This document shows, in pieces, positions 10,683 to 24,425 of a stretch of 64,000 nucleotides of DNA (its first letter is position 1; each line of letters begins with the position of its first letter). The DNA comes from Bostrychus sinensis. Its lineage: Eukaryota > Chordata > Actinopteri > Gobiiformes > Eleotridae. A model generated the notes under the pieces. The model searched no databases, was not told where the DNA came from, and was given only the letters and a program-made list of their open reading frames with translations. Position numbers and translations under genes: made by a program. The stretch spans positions 16,445,520-16,509,519 of the forward strand of contig CM036257.1 of NCBI GenBank assembly GCA_020698575.1. The letters run 5' to 3'.

Positions 10683-13600
10683 AAAATAATCCTTGTCACA
10701 TAATTCTGACATATTCCACCAATCGGGTGCTGCAGCCCTTAAAATGCTAAACAACTCTGTAAGTAGAGAGGGACAAAAGAGCAAACGTCATAGTAAAATG
10801 CTTTGGGATTATAGCTCTTTAGAACCACAGCAGCTCCTCATCTCTTGTACCTTGTGTCCTTTAAGGCCTGGCTATAGCCTAAAGTGTGGCCCGAGGCAGT
10901 AAGGCCAGCCTCTGTGTGGCAGGAGCCCAGATCGGACCCTCACAAACGCAGCTGTGGCCCAGGGGCATGTGCTGCTCTGGGCCAGTCACACCCTCACTCC
11001 CCAGAGGCACCTTTAAGAGCGCTAGTCTGATTATGTGATATGAATAGTGCCTGTGTGCTTCTGCATGTGACTTTTAGCCCAGCAGGTATCCAAGGGCTCT
11101 TCGAAATTACAAATAGGATGTGGGATAAGCGGGGGTGAAGGTGGGATTAGGAGATGCCCCACCCCAGAGCCCTGTGGTGGGTTCCCAAGCAAGGACTCAG
11201 GGAATATGGTGAGTATCTGTCATAGAGGAGCATGGCAGACATCAGAGGGACAGCCATAAATCACACAGCTTGTCCCGCACATCATCGTCCAGTTACAGGT
11301 TACACCGCCTGACTCCGACCTACCGCACATCAAGAGCATAAAACAAGAACAATAACTACTGAAGGGGGCTGTGGCTATAAAATGGTCAACTGGAGTTTAA
11401 AGAATAAACTAATATATGTTAACTATTTTAGAATTGTTTAACCAAGACAGATTTCTAATGGAATTTTTCATAAAAGCATAAAAGCCATGTTTTTACATGT
11501 GCTGGTGGTTTGGTTTGTTAGTCTGTTAAAAAAAGATAACAGTACAGTTGTAATAGTGTGCTTTGGAAGACTTTTTTAGGAGAATGATGATGAGTCAAGG
11601 AAGAAATTATTTGTTTCTGCTCAAGAACCAGAGCACTCTCTAGATCCAGGAACCTGTTAGTTCAGTCAGTTTGGAGGGATTCTTTAAGGGCTTTGTGTCA
11701 CTATGGACAGAGCAATTACCTCCAAACTAGAAGATCCTCTGTCAAAGTTCACATATGGGAACTGGCTCTTTTCCTCAGTGAAATGGGACCAATGCTTTGA
11801 GTTTTACAACAAACAAATCACAGCAGTTACACACATCAGTGTATTTCTTTCCTTTTGACATCCTCTGCCTCCTAACTGTGCAGTGCATTTGGCAAATATT
11901 TCATGCATTGATGCCGGACTCCTGACACAACCCTCTCCATTTATCCAAGTTTGGAACTGGCACAGCTATAGCCTGTCCGCCCTGGGTCCAGATCCCTCCT
12001 TCATGCAGTTCTCCCAAAGGTTTCTATTTTTTCTGGGCATGCCTTTTGAGGCAACTATTGTTGTGATATTGGGTTATATGAATAAAATTAAATTGAAGAA
12101 AGAGTGCACTGACCTGTGAGCCCCTGTAGCTGGATTACTTCACATTCGTCAGTGGTTAAACCAAAACTTTATTTTTTACATTTTAGCCCAGAATAGCCAC
12201 TCTGTTATACTAGAATGTCTACAAAGGCACCTGATAAGAACAGTACTCATGTTTGGTCAAAGCATCTCTAATGCTGGCTGTGTGTGTTATGAAGCAAAGA
12301 CAACGACAACTTACAGAATGATGTATGGACAACAGCAGTGTGGTTTTAATGAAGGCATGTGAGATTAAAAGCGAGGAAAGTGGGGCAAGTTTAATTGAGG
12401 ACAGGGTTAGCGGGAGATGCTGAAGGGTGAGAGGAGAAGAGGAGGGGTAAGGGAGGTCCTGGTCCGGGACAGTGCACTGGAAAATGCACTTGTGACACAG
12501 AGCAGTATTGACAGGCAGAGCTGATGCCCCTGAGAAAACCTTCAGAATTCAATTCCATTGATTCTCAGAGAGGAGCGGAGGATGCCGGCCCGGTCTATAC
12601 CCTGAGTCATTACACACACATGCTCTTACACATGCCACATCCACACCATTAAACACAAGTACTTCAAATGAAAGGTAACGTAGTTACTGCCATTTGCTCA
12701 AAGAGTATTTTTTATCATATTCTAACTTAAAAGTCATTACAAAAGAAAGTCACAATACTTCTAACTATATACACTACTGTATATAATCTGCGCTCAGTCC
12801 AAAACTGTATAATTTCCTCTGTTTAGAGGGATTTTATGTTTTTGCTATCAATAGTTTGTTTTTCTGTTAGCTTAACAACCACTAAAAATGTTATGGCCAG
12901 AAACTGAATAAACTTTTAGGAAAGGTCTGTAATATTAGTTTTTGGTGTGGAGATGGATTACTGTCAGGATCCAACATTTTTCACAAGATTCTTTCACAAG
13001 ACCATTGCGAGATATGGCCAGTATTTGCCTGGCAGTAACATCATTTGAAATGTTACAGGCAGATTTGTATAAAAGTTTCAAGAAAACGTAAGGAATGGAA
13101 AAAGGAACTAATTAATAGTTTTAAGTGGGATTTTAAGTGGGATTTTTTTTCCTACATGATTATTTATTATTGCAAGATATTGACAGTTTTTCCTGATATT
13201 AACATAACTTTAAACTTTACTACATAAAGTTCAGATTTTAATAGTCTATGAATCAAAATCTGAGAGTGGCAAAACCATGGGAATAAAGATTTTGGTGAAA
13301 CTACATCACATGCTAGAAGTGTATTGGTTGGCAAAGGTTTGTGCTCTCATTAAATTGCCTAATTCCACTTCCTTGTAGCCTATACAATTTTTCACATGAA
13401 ACCAAATCCAAGTTAGTTGCCTTATGGGTGCGCACATGTGTGAGACAGACATGAGGAGGGCTGTGGAGGCTGGGGGTGAATGGGTGGCACAAAGTCCATG
13501 TGTTGTATGACCTTGGTCACTGCTGAGGGGACCTAGTTTCTTGCCAAGCCAATCAATAAGCTAAACAGGCGGAGGATGGCTATTTGGAGCATGGGAAGCC

Positions 13601-14960
13601 AAACTCAAATACTGATAGGTTATCTGCCTGTCCCAGCACCACTTCTGTGCAAATATTGGACCAGCACATTTTTCATGGTGACTTGCATTTGGAAAAAACG
13701 GGGTGGGGGTGAGGAGGACAAATAGGAGCTACAGGGGGGTAGAGAACAGACATGGTTGAGTGGGTATGTAGCAGGCTGGAACATCCCTCCTCCCATTGGC
13801 TTTTCTTATACCGCCAAACCTTTAAACAACAAGTGGACAATGTCTGTCACTGTCTGAGGTCAAGGTCAAACTGTGTTAAAAAAGGACCTTTTATGTACCC
13901 TTGTACTCAATTTGTGCTTTAATCTTTGGCCAGATAAAAAGTTTTCAGAAGTTGTGACTCATTTGCCCTAAATACTTTTGAATCACAAGTTGTTGTTGTT
14001 CAAAATATATGAAATTCTTCTGACAGTGAGTGAGTTAAACTGAAACATATGATTTAATGTTAAATATGGATTTTTTTCTCTCATATTTGGAGAAAACGGT
14101 TGAATCCATTACATGTCACTGTGATAGCAATCATGTATTCAGGAGTGACCTTTATATATCATCTAGACTTTTTTATAAAGTATTCGCCTATGCCACTTGT
14201 CAGCTACTAAGTAATGCCTGGTGATAGTATAAAGACAGTGTTTATTCTTCCTTAGGTGTCTGCTTACACTGAAAAAACGCCCAAATAGAAAGCCATCTAC
14301 AAAGACAATCAAAGTGAAACTATTGCGTAATTATTCTACTTTTTATATTTGTTGAAACATAAAAGTTACTCCTTAAAATAACTCACTACTATTAAGCAGT
14401 AATGAAACATTAATAAATTCAAAACAATTTAATGAATAAACATTACAATCACTATTTATTTTTTACTTTCTTACGTATGAGTTTAATTAAATCTTTGGAG
14501 ATGACAGATTAAAAAGTGTTTATTTTTTCTTTTGTTTCAAGAAAAGTATGAAATATGATTTTCAAACATATTTATGGCTCCTTCAATCCATTACATGCCT
14601 GTGTTAATCAAACCCTCCTGATTCCCTGAACAGCTGGTCGATATGACACTTCTCACCCAAACACAACTTTTCCACACGCTTCTCTCTCTTTGCTCCAAGT
14701 CTTTCCTCAGTGGTGCTTTCATTTTGTTTTCATCTGATGTTGTTTGGAATAATTCAAGGATTGAATTAAACCTGTTCCCATTAATTATTGTCTCATCTGG
14801 AGAGAAAAATACGCTACACTGAAATCTGTTATTTGCATCTGTCCAAAATTATTTTTTCAATGCCTTTTCAAATTCTCATAAACATCCAATTGAAAGACAT
14901 ATTTACCATTTACCATATCTGATTAAATAAATTCAGATTAAGATATCTAAGTTTTGTGAC
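10683..14960. other. Gene-free region with repeat fragments
   Basis: A GCCCTTCCTGAC-family fragment lies at about 11850-11980 and a weak copy of the Tc1-bounded repeat at about 11600-11830. The remainder shows no gene. An extended nuclear-receptor half-site (TCAAGGTCA, about 13860-13868) occurs in otherwise unremarkable sequence. Confidence 0.45.
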
Positions 14961-14971
14961 TAAAGTTTGCA

Positions 14972-15180
14972 TTGGTGGAAAGTAACTAGATATTTTAGTT
15001 TATTTAATTTTTAGATTTTTTTTACTTTTACTTGAGTCAGAAATTGGTTTACAGTAATGTAGTATAAGCAGTAGTTGTTGCAGTAATAGTGGTGTAGGCG
15101 TGCTGGTAGTAGTAATAGTTTAAATAGTAATAGTTGTTGTAGCAGTAGTAGTAGATTTTCCAGTACTTGTTGGAGTAAGT
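14972..15180 (+). repeat. hAT-like repeat fragment with GTA/GTT triplet core
   Basis: It starts TTGGTGGAAAGTAACTAGAT, the same terminal motif seen inverted at 45470-45493, and contains imperfect GTA/GTT triplets (15062-15160). It looks like one end plus core of the family represented more fully at 45140-45495. Confidence 0.55.
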
Positions 15181-16683
15181 CTTTAGCAAATCAATATAAG
15201 TGTATGTCATTTCCCTTAAGAGACAGAAACAGAGATTTGTGTGTTGTCTAAGTGATCTGTAGATGACGGCAGCTGGATGTGATCAATAATACATGAGTGA
15301 CACATGCCATCCACTGACTCTGTAAAGCTGTGGAGGCACAACACAAGATCTGATGCAGTTACTCTGGTTCGTGTGTGTGTCACAAATACAAAAGTGTGTG
15401 CAAAAAGCCACAGTGACAGCCCTAAGAGACACCTCAAAGAGCAAAGGTGGAGTGAAGAGGGAGGGAGGGGGTCCATGCTGGTGCTGTTCCCATCAGGTGT
15501 ACAGAAGTCAAAGCCAGCTCGTGTTGGGTACAGCAGAGACCGGAACAATGACTTCAAGAGGGAAAAAAAACATAAATTATTAGAGAGGAGCGATCAAAGC
15601 ACAACTGTGACATGAAATAAATGAATTAAAATACGGCCATCTGGACCAAGGCTCTCACATCCCACAAATAACACACTCTTTGTGTTATTGTGTCCTTGTT
15701 TCTGTCTTTTCACATTCTACAATAAAAACATCCTTATTTAATCATTTTGTGTCTTCATTTATTTGCTTTTATGAAAGATATAACTAGATCAAACAGTTAA
15801 CTTACGGCATGGTACAACTTCTGATTATGTATGAGAAGTAAACACAGAGGCCACAGCTGATCATCTGTCTCCTTGTGTGCAGTGATTTGCATATAGATTT
15901 GGTATAGGTTTTACAATGGATGCTCTTCTTGGCGCAACCTTCTGCCATTTAACTAGGTTTGGGACTGGCTTGTGACACCTGGATTATGCCTTTATTATTT
16001 ATCTAAGTATCATAAACCAAAAAAAATGTAACTAGTGTGAACATGTATATTTAATCTCCATGTGAATTTAACTCATCCATTATCAAACAGCAGTATAGGT
16101 ATCCGCCTATAGGTCTTGAACCAGCAGCTTAAACATGAACACTGAACTCTCCTTGTGTATAACTTAATACAGAGAGGTCCCACCCTGACCAGACATCCTG
16201 CTGTGAGGAGAGTGCTCTAATTCAAAGGATTGTCTCTAAGTCAAAATTTAAACCATGTACAACACCTGATGATATGGGACGGTAACTGCTTTCTTAAACG
16301 ATGAAACCGTTAGACCTAACACATCATTGTCACAGTTGATTGGAGGCACATGATCTCAGATTGTATGTGTTTGGTAACAGTCACGGCCTCTTCTCTCAGT
16401 CTGTCTGTGGTGTTGGTCTGTTGTTACCGTCCTGTGTTTTCTGCTCTGCTCCCGTCCTGGCTCCCGTCCCTGTCTCCATCTCTCACTTCACCCTTTTTCA
16501 ATTTCTGTGTTTCTGTCTCAGTGACACTGGCCATCGTCCCTCCCCGACCATCTGGGCTGTTTCTCCACAAAAACTACTGTGTGTGTTCATGTGTGTTTGT
16601 GCATAGATGTGTAGACGGGACAAGTGTGAGGAAGGGTCTGAGGCTGTCCTTCTCAGGAGGCCATATAGTTGTATGTGTACAGT
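15181..16683. other. Gene-free region with one dispersed-repeat copy
   Basis: A GCCCTTCCTGAC-family fragment occupies about 15850-15985. I see no supportable gene. Open frames near 15216-15615 and 16340-16606 lack recognisable domains. Confidence 0.4.

Positions 16684-16776
<93 letters not shown>
16684..16776. repeat. (GT)n microsatellite, about 46 units
   Basis: This is an uninterrupted GT dinucleotide run of about 93 bp. The plus-strand Val-Cys open frames across it are an artefact of the repeat. Confidence 0.97.
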
Positions 16777-16778
<2 letters not shown>

Positions 16779-16944
16779 GAGAGCTGCTCTTCCTTCGCCA
16801 GGTGGACAGCTGCTGCTTAGTGGCTTTTCAGCTCGGCCAGCAAAGTCAGAGATGACACTTTTAACCCTTTATTACCCTTCATCAGAGGTGGACAGTAACA
16901 GTTTTACCAAATCAAAAAGCAATGTAATTAACCAACCAATGTAA

Positions 16945-17200
16945 TGTAATTTCATTCATTCATCTTCTTCCACTTATTTCTATTAGGAGTCTCGGATGGC
17001 TGGAGCCTATCCCAGCAACTATGGGCCTTAAGCTAAGCACACCCTGAACTGTGCCAGTAAGTTGCCGAGCTGACACAGAGATACAGTACATTGACAGACA
17101 ACCATTCACTCTCACATGCATTCACTATGGGCAATTCAGATTCACCATTTCACATAACATATGCATATCTTTACAGTGGGAGGAACTTCACCCATAGCCC
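16945..17200 (-). repeat. SINE-like repeat tail, minus orientation
   Basis: Reading minus, it contains the same ordered blocks as the copy at 19081-19390: a central block ending in GAATGGTTGTCTGTC, then the GGCCCATAGTTGCTGGGATA block and an (ATGA)n end (the plus strand shows CATTCATTCATC at about 16951). Confidence 0.6.
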
Positions 17201-19076
17201 GTAACTTTTAATTATTTTCCTAAAATTGTGCTATATCAAAACATAATGCCTACTTAACTTGTGTAAAATATATACACAATATTGTAGACAGGCATCAAAG
17301 TTATGTCAGGTGACAACACAGTATGAGTGAGGTCAGCTGCCGCTACTGTCTGTGTGTACTTGTGTGTACAATGTTCACTACCATAGCTGTGTGTTGGAGT
17401 GCCTGGCACACATATTTAATACTCTTATGCGTCCCCATGGTTCTGCCTTTGTTTTGTCCTTAAAGGGAGGCTTTAGTCTGAGCAGCGCAGTCCTGGCTGG
17501 AGGAGCTTAATCAAACCATTAGGGTGCCGAGCCCAGAAGAGCGCCTCTCCACCTCCTACTGAGATCTGTACTAAGACCAGAAGACACGGAGCCAGTGGCG
17601 GCTCTCAAACCTCTGGATTAGACTCAGTCTCACTGACGTTTCCTATGTTCAGATTGCGTATACTCAAGCTTTACAAACATGTTTCATTTGAAGCCCTTTA
17701 CTTACTAGTGTACACAATCAGATACAGTGCATGCAGTGCCATCCACACAGCCTAAACAACTCATAGGGAAAGCATTGTGTTTTGAGACAGTGGCCACTAT
17801 AAGTCTGACTTTTCGATGATGACGTCTGCACAGCCCAAGTGGTCCTATGTCCTTGGTTGTACATTTGTCCTCCTCTCTGAATATTTGGTACTTGTTAAAA
17901 GCCATTGTTCAGTGAAAGCCCGGAGTGATGGCATATTCATGTTGTCATGTCCTCTGTTCCTAATTGATTTCACATATGACCAGTGTGAATTGTCTCAAGT
18001 GTTGTTCAACTCGAAAAATGACGAGTTTCCACAGTGTCTGCTGTGTCTCTGGTCTCTTGTCTTGGCCTGGTTGTGTTTCAGTGTTCTTGCTTTGATAAGG
18101 CCTGTTGGACGCATTCTTCCTTGGCTCTAGAGGATGCTGGGTATTAGTGTTTTTTTCTGAAGAATCTGTAGTCCACTTCCTCTGCAGGCCTTGTTGGTGC
18201 GAGACAAGCCTATCAAACTATAACTTCCTTTCAATCCGCCTGATTTGCCACGTTAAAAGATTAGAATTTGACGTTGAAGCTTTGGAAATATCAAGAAGAG
18301 GCCATCGTCCCTTGAGTATAGTTAGTAGGAAAGTGACAGTTGTTCTCTGCTCCATCTTCTATTATGAGAAAGAGGTCGTACTGTATCTAAAGCCTTCCTC
18401 TGTTGCAGGAATTAAACAAAATAGGGATAAAATCGGCTTAGACTGTTGAGACAAGTACATCTAAGAGAATCCACAAAAGGATGGGTGTAAATGGCGGATT
18501 CTTGCCGGCTAAAAACTTATCAAGCACCAGCTTTGTGCTCAATCCATTTAAGTGAGTCCCTTACATGGCCCTATTGTATGCCTTTAATAGTGCAAAAGTG
18601 ACTTGTGCAGGGGCAGTGCCTCTTCATGGGGATTACAGCTAAGTGCTTAAGTTGTAGTGAAACCCGGATTTACTGATGGCAAAGAGAAAGGGCTCAGGGA
18701 GGGAGGGAGGGCCGGAGAAAGGACCCTTAGCAAGGATTTGTGTCAGGATTGTGCCGTTCCCTTTATGAGTCAAGAGAGGACAACTGCTGCTCTCATGTCA
18801 GCCGGAGCATGCAAAGGACAATGCCTTTGCACAACATGCTTGTACACACTACAGTTTTTCTGTCCCTCTCCCTCTGTGCCCACGCCACTCATATGATTTG
18901 ATTCCTTCCCAGCGCAGCGTCATAAGGTCACCTTTCAAACAGATGTCTTGGGAGGCTGGAACCTATCCCGCTACTTTGAGCCTGAGGTGGGGTACACCCT
19001 AAAAATGGTACTTTGAGAAGAATGACAGAGATGAATCCTCACACAATTCTTACATTGGTTTTGACATAAATATACT
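17201..19076. other. Gene-free region
   Basis: No exon or domain could be recognised. A short tail fragment of the SINE-like family is at about 18945-19005 (GGAGGCTGGAACCTATCCCG). Open frames at 17816-18449 are not supported by splice signals or similarity that I recognise. Confidence 0.4.
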
Positions 19077-19080
19077 TTAG

Positions 19081-19390
19081 CATGGGGGTGCAGCAAGAAG
19101 GTTGTAGGTTTGATCCTTGGGTTGGCTGACAATCAAGCTCTCTGAGTGGAGTCTGCATGTCTTCCCTGGGTTAGGGTTAAGTCTTTGGGTACTCTGCCTT
19201 TCTCTCATCATCCAAAGACATGCATGTATAGGTGAATGAATGTGAGAGTGAATGGTTGTCAGCATTTCAGCCCAGGGACTAACTGGACATTGTAAAGTGT
19301 GTACCCTGCCTAAGGCCCATAGTTGCTGGAATAGGCACCACCCACCCACAACCCCTAACAGCAATAAGTAAAGTAAAATCTAATAAGTAA
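19081..19390 (+). mobile_element. tRNA-derived SINE-like element, near full length
   Basis: Ordered blocks are a head with a B-box-like motif (GTAGGTTTGATCCTT), a central region (CTGCATGTCTTCCC, CCAAAGACATGCATG), then GAATGTGAGAGTGAATGGTT, GTGTACCCTGCCTAAGGCCC and ATAGTTGCTGGAATAGGC, ending in an A/T-rich tail. This block order is one I know from a widespread teleost repeat. Partial copies lie at 8263, 16945, 18945, 33440, 35760, 37975 and 42911. Confidence 0.7.
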
Positions 19391-22300
19391 CATTCAATAA
19401 CGGTTTTGTCAAACTCTAACAGGAAGAACAAGCTTGTCATCTGCAGAGACCAGAGGTGCTGACTTTCAAACACAGGTGATCTGCTCCACATTAATTTTCT
19501 CTTTCAAAGCCCTGACACGACAATGACACCAATGACAGAGGAGCATTGGTGGGAGGGGTCCTCTCCTTGCCGTGTGTTGCTGCGTGCATGTCCCTGTCCC
19601 TAAGCCAACAAACTAGGTAAACTCTGCAGCACCTGTCCTTATTGTCCCGCTCCTACCCACCGACACTCACACACCTTTCCCTTGAGCACACAACATCCAA
19701 TACTGAGCAAAGATGAAGAAAGGACCCAGCCCAGTGCGCGCCTATTCAAATACAGACAACCATCCCTGTGTCTTTTCTTTCACTAAGCCTTGATATGTTC
19801 CTCAAAGCCACGAGCGGCCATTGTGTGCCTGGCTACCTTTGTTGTCTTGTGTTTAAGCAGGCCGATGATTATAATGATGATGATGGCGCTGGTAATGATG
19901 ACAGAGATGGCAATGGCTTAAGGAGAAGCAGCTGCCCGGGGCGTCGAGAGCACTGCAGACAATTGGACTGTTTGCTCAAGAAAAGGTACGCACTGAGTTT
20001 TTCAAAGTGGTGGCGGGTGAACGGTAACTGACTCCTGTGTGTGTGTGTGTGTGTGTACTGTATGAAGGCCATCATTAGGACTCATAGGTTTAGGGGCCTG
20101 ACAATGTTCAGCCAACTAAGGAAAGAATTTAAATCTAAGTGAAGGAATAACTACTGTTTTTTTGTTTTTTTTTATGTTTCACAATTTTTCATAACATTCG
20201 GTTAAGCAACTGGACAGAGCAACAGAGTGATATGAGTAAGCACGTTTCATAACTGTTGTTTTTAGCTCATGCTTTTTGTCTAATCTTTCTTTACCAAAGA
20301 CAAACACATAATCCTGATGTGTCTCTTAACGGTGCAGTGCCATGACCTGCTCTTCCATCTTGCAGCCTGTTTCCAGGATTTGCTGTCCCCTCTCTGTGGC
20401 GACAGAGATATTTTCGCCCTACTTAAGCTCCAGATGCTGCTGAGAGGCTCCTTGTACTGGCACTGCTGCAAGAGGGCCAGCGAGGTTAATGCACCCGGGG
20501 AAGGAGCCACAACCAGCTGTTGGCCTTCTAATGTTGAAAATCTCCTCCATCCTATTCTTTAGCTCTCCCTCCGCCCCTCAAAGCAAGACAGCTCAAGCAA
20601 TAAAACCTGCGCTAAAATGGTGAAACATCTGTTGGGAGTGTTTCAGTGCAGCCAAGAGCGTCTTAACTCCTCTTGGGCAACAATACCAGGCCATTTTCTC
20701 CACTGGGAAAAGGGGGACAGGGACTTAGAAAGAGATAAGAGCAGATAATGGCTGCGTGAAAAAGACTCAGGCTGTAAAAGCACAGTCAGAAGATCCACAT
20801 GGAATAAAGAGGGACAGGAGGGAGAAGGAGGGAGCGGGAGGGCTGAGGAGGGTGGACAGGGAAGTGGCTGGGTAAACAACGCCACTGCATTAGCATGATA
20901 ATCCTTTGTTTAGATTAAGATGTAGGTTACACTGGTAAGGGTGTGATGGTGTATGGTATAGTAGGCTAAAAAATGCCACCTCACGTCACCCTTTTAAACA
21001 AATATAAAGGATGGCACACAAAAGAGAGGCAAAGTGTATGCAGCTAGTGATTCTAATAATAGTAGTAAAAGAACAATGAATGAAATGAAACAAGACCAAG
21101 AAGTGTAACATGACTTAGAGTCTAATTACACAACAATGCAAAACCCATTGGTTCTGTTCTGCTGGCGTTCTGGGGTAAAACTGTGACGTACCACCTGCTT
21201 CATAAACAGCGATTGGTGGCTCACTATAATGTTAACTACACAATATTAACCACAGTATTCAAATGCTGTGTTTTTGGCTTCAAAAGCTTTTGTTATTTAG
21301 ATATTTATTGTTAGTGATAGATTAGTAAACTCTTGAAGTGAATCGAGTTTATCAGCACTGCTTGGAGTAATGACTGGGATTATAGCATGCCAGCATTGTG
21401 TAAGAAAGTTTGTATTATTTTGAGAATTGAATAGGGTGGCTTTGCTGCTTTGAGACAGTACTCACTACAAAAGTTCTAAATATTTCGCATCTTTGATGAA
21501 ACCCATGCAAAATAATACAATATTTATTTATTTTTTATTTATTTTTTTGTATGTTCTTGCAAATATAACGGAGTAGAGTCAGTTCTTGTTAAATTAATAA
21601 ATCAACAGTTTTCAGGCATAGTTTTTCATTTATTTAATTAAAGCATTATCAAAATAGTTATTTAAAAAAAGATTCATTTCTTGTTTAGCTTTGTCCAGCA
21701 TACTACAGTAGGCCTGGTGTTGACAGATGCCCATAAGTCCACATGCTGGGCTGCTGAGTGTCGTAATCACATGCTCTTGTCATGTCGTCTCAGAGTGAAA
21801 AGTACCAACAGCTGGTTTCAGACAGGCCAGAGCCGACAACGTGTGTGCACCCTGGTGTGTCTTTGACTAAATCAATATGAACTCTTTAGCTTCAAATATA
21901 AATTACATGTGGGGCCTTTTACCATACTTAAGTGGAATGTGTAGATGTGTTACGCTAAGACGCTAAGTGAACGTGTGAATTTGTGAGCGGCTAAGTGAGC
22001 TAAAATGTGCTTGTGTGTCTGTGCCGGCGCCACTCGTTCTGATAAAAGCCCTTGGACGCTCAGCTGTTTATGCCTTTGCTCACAGGATTAATCAGACCCT
22101 TCAACAATGGCACACACACAACTTGAGCGACCTCCACAACACCTCCCAAATGTAACAAGGAGCTATGTGCCACTATGTCCATGTGCATGTGCATCGCTGT
22201 GCTTGATAACTAGTGTTGCCTGCTGAGGGCAACCTACTCCATACCCTCTCTCTGTTTTAACTCTGTGGTGACAGGTGCTGCAGGGACAAGAGCAAGACCA

Positions 22301-22420
22301 AGGGGCCAGCTAAAGAAAAGACATTTGTGAATGTGAGTGTTGAGAGATGCTAAAGAGAGTTTTGCCAAAGCTATTTCCAATCACATGTTCTTAATTCCAA
22401 GATGAAGTGTCTCCTTGAAG
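19391..22420. other. Gene-free region, partly single-copy in appearance
   Basis: It holds a GATGATGATG run within 19860-19925 and a short (TG)n at 20036-20055, but no supportable gene. Segments 19500-20010 and 20330-20640 are not obviously repetitive. Confidence 0.4.
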
Positions 22421-22851
22421 TACAGTACAGTGTAAAAGTTTTAGTGAGGTTTGAATAAATACTACTTTAATGAATACAGAATTTGATTTTGATTTTGAAC
22501 ATTTCAGAAAAGGTCAGTAATGGGCTAAGGACAAAATTATTAATTTTGGTGTTCATCTAGATCACTGTTTAGATCCAGGTTTTAGTCTGTTTTAGTATAT
22601 TATTTAACATTGTGAGATAGAAGGGTTTTCTGGCCCAGTGACAAGAGCATTTACCCCTGAACTAGAAGATCTTTGAGTTTGAGTGCAGGTCTGGGCACTA
22701 TATCGTCACCATTGTGAGATAAGACCAGCACCTTGTCAGAAGTCCATGTTTTGTTTTTTGTTTTTTTGTAATTTTGTGTATTTTTGTATATTGATACATC
22801 TTCCTTGTTCATAGACTTTTTTTAAAAACCTGTCTTTTGCACAGTACTGTA
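22421..22851. mobile_element. Tc1/mariner-bounded non-autonomous element containing a tRNA-like module
   Basis: Left terminus TACAGTACAGTGTAAAAG and right terminus, reverse-complemented, TACAGTACTGTGCAAAAGAC form inverted repeats bounded by TA, the target duplication of Tc1/mariner. Inside, 22634-22698 resembles a tRNA or SINE head, with A-box-like GGCCCAGTGACAAGAGCATT and B-box-like GAGTTTGAGTGCAGGTC. It carries no transposase. Diverged copies occur at about 31098, 32330, 33213 (minus), 36293 and 60295 (minus). Confidence 0.7.
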
Positions 22852-23625
22852 TATGAACTTAAGTGAGTTAAGTGAGGCTTATGTTGCCTTGTCCCAAATT
22901 CTTTGAGATGTGTTGCTGCCCTAAGATTCTAAATACTGTTTTATTTTATTAAATGGTAAAATATCTAAGTCTTAACAACTGATGTTTGAGATTAAAATGT
23001 GTTTTTATGAGATTTTGCAGAATGTCCTGACCTTTTGGCAGTTGAATGATCGTTAAAAATAAAAATATGATAGAAAATGGAAACACACACACTTAAAAGA
23101 TCTTTTGATTTCACCGCTTTCGTAATGTGACACCGCATGAACACAAAGACAAGATGTCAAAGCAACACTGGCCACACAATAGAAAGCCCTGCTGCCAAAC
23201 ATGGCTTCAGTTCAACATGTTTAGAACGTTTGGAGCAGGATATTTTTATTAAGAGTGTAATGTATGTTTCCTGGGTGAGAGAGCACACAGATAAAAATGT
23301 CCTCTTAGCTTGTCATCACAATATAAAGTAAATTTTTTGGCAAGAACACATCAGTATAAATACCTGTGGTGTTCTTAGTACTGGCTATTTATTGAAATGT
23401 GTGCTGTGAATAGACTGTGTAGGTTGAAATATTAGATGATATCAATTTCATCTAAATATTGGCTCCACTTAAGTTTTTCAAAGTAACCCAACTTCAGGTC
23501 AGTACTAATAGCATTCACCTACCTGGAAAACACCCAAAGGTGATAGATATTTTTATAGCAAGGGTATTTTTAAAAATCAATTTAAAAAAACAAAGCATTC
23601 ATCTAAGTGCCAAACACATCTTTCC
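22852..23625. other. Gene-free sequence
   Basis: No gene is seen. A fragment at about 22888-22920 (GTCCCAAATTCTTTGAGATG) is shared in inverted form with the repeat at 24080-24425. Confidence 0.4.
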
Positions 23626-23815
23626 ATTTAGCTTTTTCCTTCTGGGGTCACCACAGCAAATCACCTGCCTCCTTGTGTGCAGTGATGTGTATTGATTGGG
23701 CAATGGTTTTATGCCCGGATGCCCTTCATGATGCAGCGCTCTCCATTTATCCAGGCTTGGGAGAGGCAGGAAAAGTAAAGTGGCTTGTGACTCATTGTGG
23801 GTGGATTAAGGTGCC
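23626..23815 (-). repeat. GCCCTTCCTGAC-family dispersed repeat
   Basis: It contains TTCTGGGGTCACCACAGC, CCTCCTTGTGTGCAGTGATG, GGATGCCCTTCATGATGCAG and TTTATCCAGGCTTGGGA in that order. The same order is seen at 15860-15975 and 9430-9545. Orientation is given relative to the GTCAGGAAGGGCATC form. Confidence 0.6.
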
Positions 23816-24079
23816 AAATACACAGGTATATATATATATCTATATCTTCCAGGCCTCATTGCATTAGTTTTTTAATCTAATCTTTTCCTAGATCTAATGA
23901 ATTATATATCTTTAATGTGTATTTATAAATGTATTTTTGAAAACTACTTAACTTAACCTGCAAAAGTCCTACAATTCCTTAATTTTACATACTAAGACGC
24001 CATTGTTTTGAGCTTCACAAATACTAAAAAAGTGCTGAGATACATGATAAAATCTAAATAAAACATAACACAATCATTT

Positions 24080-24425
24080 ACAAATCCCATAAAGCACTTT
24101 TGTATTCACAATAAAACACAAACATCATATCAGGTGTTGAAACTGAGCCATATTACCATTTCATAAAATATTAACTTGTTTTGAATATGATGGCAGCAAC
24201 ACATCTCAAAGAATTTGGGAAGAGACAACTAAAGGCTGAAAAAAAAAAAATCATAAAAACATGCTTTCCTGTATTTTGCTACCAAAGCTTATTTAAAATG
24301 GACTGAATGCTTCTCCAGCTGTTTTTATTAGCACCACTGTCCCAACTTTTTTGAGACAGAACGACAAAATGGTGAAATATCTCACACCTAAAATGTTGTT
24401 TATGTTTTATTGGGAATTAATATGG
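24080..24425. mobile_element. MITE-like repeat (CAACACATCTCAAA family)
   Basis: An internal near-palindrome links GCAACACATCTCAAAGAATT (24197-24216) with GTCCCAACTTTTTTGAGACA (about 24338-24357). The block ends with TTTTATTGGGAATTA. It is related to the repeat at 36880-37193. Confidence 0.5.

Noticed and set aside
16350..16855. Open frames with long Val-Cys repeats
   Set aside because: Produced by the (GT)n microsatellite; no upstream exon or domain supports coding.
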